Source of the DNA: Patescibacteria group bacterium
GTDB taxonomy: Bacteria; Patescibacteriota; Gracilibacteria; UBA1369; LOWO2-01-FULL-3
DNA: 5,442 nt
Reading direction: 5' to 3'
Assembly: GCA_018818755.1 (NCBI GenBank)
Contig: JAHIRL010000114.1
Span: forward strand, 1-5,442
The position numbers were made by a program, and so were the translations under genes. The notes beneath the pieces were generated by a model. It worked only from the letters and a program-made list of their open reading frames with translations. It did no database searches and had not been told where the DNA came from. Below, piece by piece: positions 4,249 to 5,442 of this stretch (position 1 is the first letter of the stretch; every line of letters begins with the position of its first letter).

Positions 4249-5442
4249 ATGATTACTGATCGTTTACAAACTTCTGCTTTTGCGGGAGATCAAATTAAGG
4301 GGCATGAGCGCCCTTTACCGAGTTTTTTTGTGGAGCAGGATGGGCTTTTGGTTTTGGATTATGCGGAACTGGAGAAGCGAAATCTGGAAATGAAGGCTAA
4401 AAGGTTAAGTGGGGTGGCAAGTGATGATGTGAAGGATGAAATTATTGATCGTATTGCAAATGACAAATCGATTAAGGCGGTGACTCTTTGTTTTTCCGAT
4501 ATGGAAGGTAAATTGCACTATTTGGATTATGACAAAAAGTTTGTGATTGATGCTCATGAAAATCTTACTTTTGACGGTTCTTCGATCAAAGGTTTTTCGG
4601 CTCAGAGTGAGTCTGATTTGAGATTGAAAGTTGATTGGGTTTCTTTGCGCTGGGTTCCGGCTGATTTGTTTGGTGCGGGGAAGGTGCTTGTTTTTGCTAA
4701 TGTTTGTAGTGGAAATGGTGAGATATATGAAGGGGATTTTCGGGCGCGTCTGGCGGAATTTAGTGCTGATCTTTATGAAAAAGGTTTGGTTGTAAATGTT
4801 GCTCCGGAGATTGAAGGTTTTTTGTTTAAAGGGGATAATGCCGAGCAGTCTTATACGCAGGAAAGTGGTTTTGAGTTTGTAACGGCTACGGGTTATTACA
4901 ATTGTTTGCCAAAAGATATTTTGAGACTTTTTATTGATAAATTTGCCGAGGTTCAGAGGGCTCTTGGTTTTGAAAATGAAAAAGATCATCCGGAAGTTGC
5001 TCCTTCTCAGTTTGAGCTAAATTTTAAGTATTCTTCGGCTTTGGATACTGCTGACCAAATCCAGATTTATAAACTTTGTGCCAGGCAGGTGGCGAAGTTG
5101 ATGGGATTGACTGTAAGTTTCTTGCCGAAACCTGTTCAGGAGGTAAACGGAAGTGGCATGCATACGAATATTTCGATTTCCAAGGAGGGGAAAAATTTGT
5201 TTTATGATGCTGAGGGCGAATTAAAATTATCTAAAGATGCTCACAGGTTTATAACTGCTATTTTGTATTATGCTAAGGATTTGTGTTTGTTGATGAATTC
5301 CAGTGTTAATTCTTATCGAAGGCTGGATCCGCATTTTGAGGCGCCGAATGAGATAAAGATGTCTGCGGTGGATCGTGGGTCGATGGTGCGAATTCCGATT
5401 GGAAATGAAAAGAGTGCGCGGATTGAGGTGCGGACTGTTGCT
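4249..5442 (+). CDS. glnA: Glutamine synthetase, type I fold, with extended N-terminus; 3' end outside the window
   Basis: Glutamine synthetase makes glutamine from glutamate, ammonia and ATP in the cytosol, normally as a dodecamer. The 398 visible codons contain the beta-grasp start (CFSDMEGK, 81-88), FDGSSIKGF (108-116), the metal-binding APEIEGFLF (185-193; Glu187 and Glu189), HPEVAPSQFEL (247-257; Glu249 and Glu256), the ATP-site NGSGMH (300-305; His305), NSYRRLDPHFEAP (354-366), RIP (381-383) and IEVR (392-395). All the metal and substrate residues I can place are kept. Only the C-terminal part, including any adenylylation tyrosine, is missing. About 60 residues precede the usual start of the fold, with a charged, probably helical stretch at 40-75. 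ATG 4249 is chosen for the near-leaderless promoter. An in-frame ATG at 4219 would add ten hydrophobic residues. GGAGG at 4221-4225 is 23 nt away, too far to serve 4249. Confidence 0.95.
   Translation, partial: MITDRLQTSAFAGDQIKGHERPLPSFFVEQDGLLVLDYAELEKRNLEMKAKRLSGVASDDVKDEIIDRIANDKSIKAVTLCFSDMEGKLHYLDYDKKFVIDAHENLTFDGSSIKGFSAQSESDLRLKVDWVSLRWVPADLFGAGKVLVFANVCSGNGEIYEGDFRARLAEFSADLYEKGLVVNVAPEIEGFLFKGDNAEQSYTQESGFEFVTATGYYNCLPKDILRLFIDKFAEVQRALGFENEKDHPEVAPSQFELNFKYSSALDTADQIQIYKLCARQVAKLMGLTVSFLPKPVQEVNGSGMHTNISISKEGKNLFYDAEGELKLSKDAHRFITAILYYAKDLCLLMNSSVNSYRRLDPHFEAPNEIKMSAVDRGSMVRIPIGNEKSARIEVRTVA

Noticed and set aside
4405..4989. 194-codon open frame on the minus strand opposite glutamine synthetase
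   Set aside because: It is antisense to a conserved enzyme. The AC-rich minus strand has few T-containing stop codons, so long spurious frames are expected. The Thr/Asn/Lys/Ile-rich product has no recognisable motif.

Overview
The window looks like ordinary chromosome from a compact, AT-rich bacterial genome. Five genes are complete and a sixth runs off the right edge. Short intergenic gaps, a 63-residue bL28, scarce Shine-Dalgarno sequences and promoters sitting almost on top of start codons suggest a small-genome uncultured lineage such as the Patescibacteria/CPR (for example a Peregrinibacteria-like group). That placement is inference, with low to moderate confidence. The standard genetic code fits: stops are TAA, TAG and one TGA, and no reading frame has an internal TGA.

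Layout from left to right. A small, very basic protein of unknown function (33-254, minus) has its own promoter and is divergent from a predicted lipoprotein (321-1037, plus). The lipoprotein gene converges with, and overlaps by 14 nt, an aspartase/class II fumarase family lyase (1024-2436, minus). The 120-bp gap at 2437-2556 holds two back-to-back promoters, one for the lyase and one for rpmB (ribosomal protein bL28, 2557-2748). A 61-bp gap then holds an extended -10 promoter whose predicted start is the A of the ATG of an MgtC/SapB-DUF4010 membrane protein (2810-4063). After a 185-bp gap with promoter-like sequence and a near match to a GlnR/TnrA box comes a glutamine synthetase (4249 to the right edge), cut off after 398 codons.

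Two genes could touch ammonia handling: the lyase would release ammonia if it is an aspartase, and glutamine synthetase assimilates it. They lie on opposite strands with unrelated genes between them, so no operon is implied. The plus strand is rich in G and T throughout, including across the minus-strand lyase. That asymmetry explains the long spurious open frames antisense to real genes and shapes the amino-acid composition of the proteins.

I see no RNA genes, CRISPR array, insertion sequence, integrase or defence/toxin genes, and no convincing undescribed system. The points most worth checking are the leaderless-type promoters, the mixed aspartase/fumarase active site, the extended glutamine synthetase N-terminus and the possible nitrogen-control box before it.
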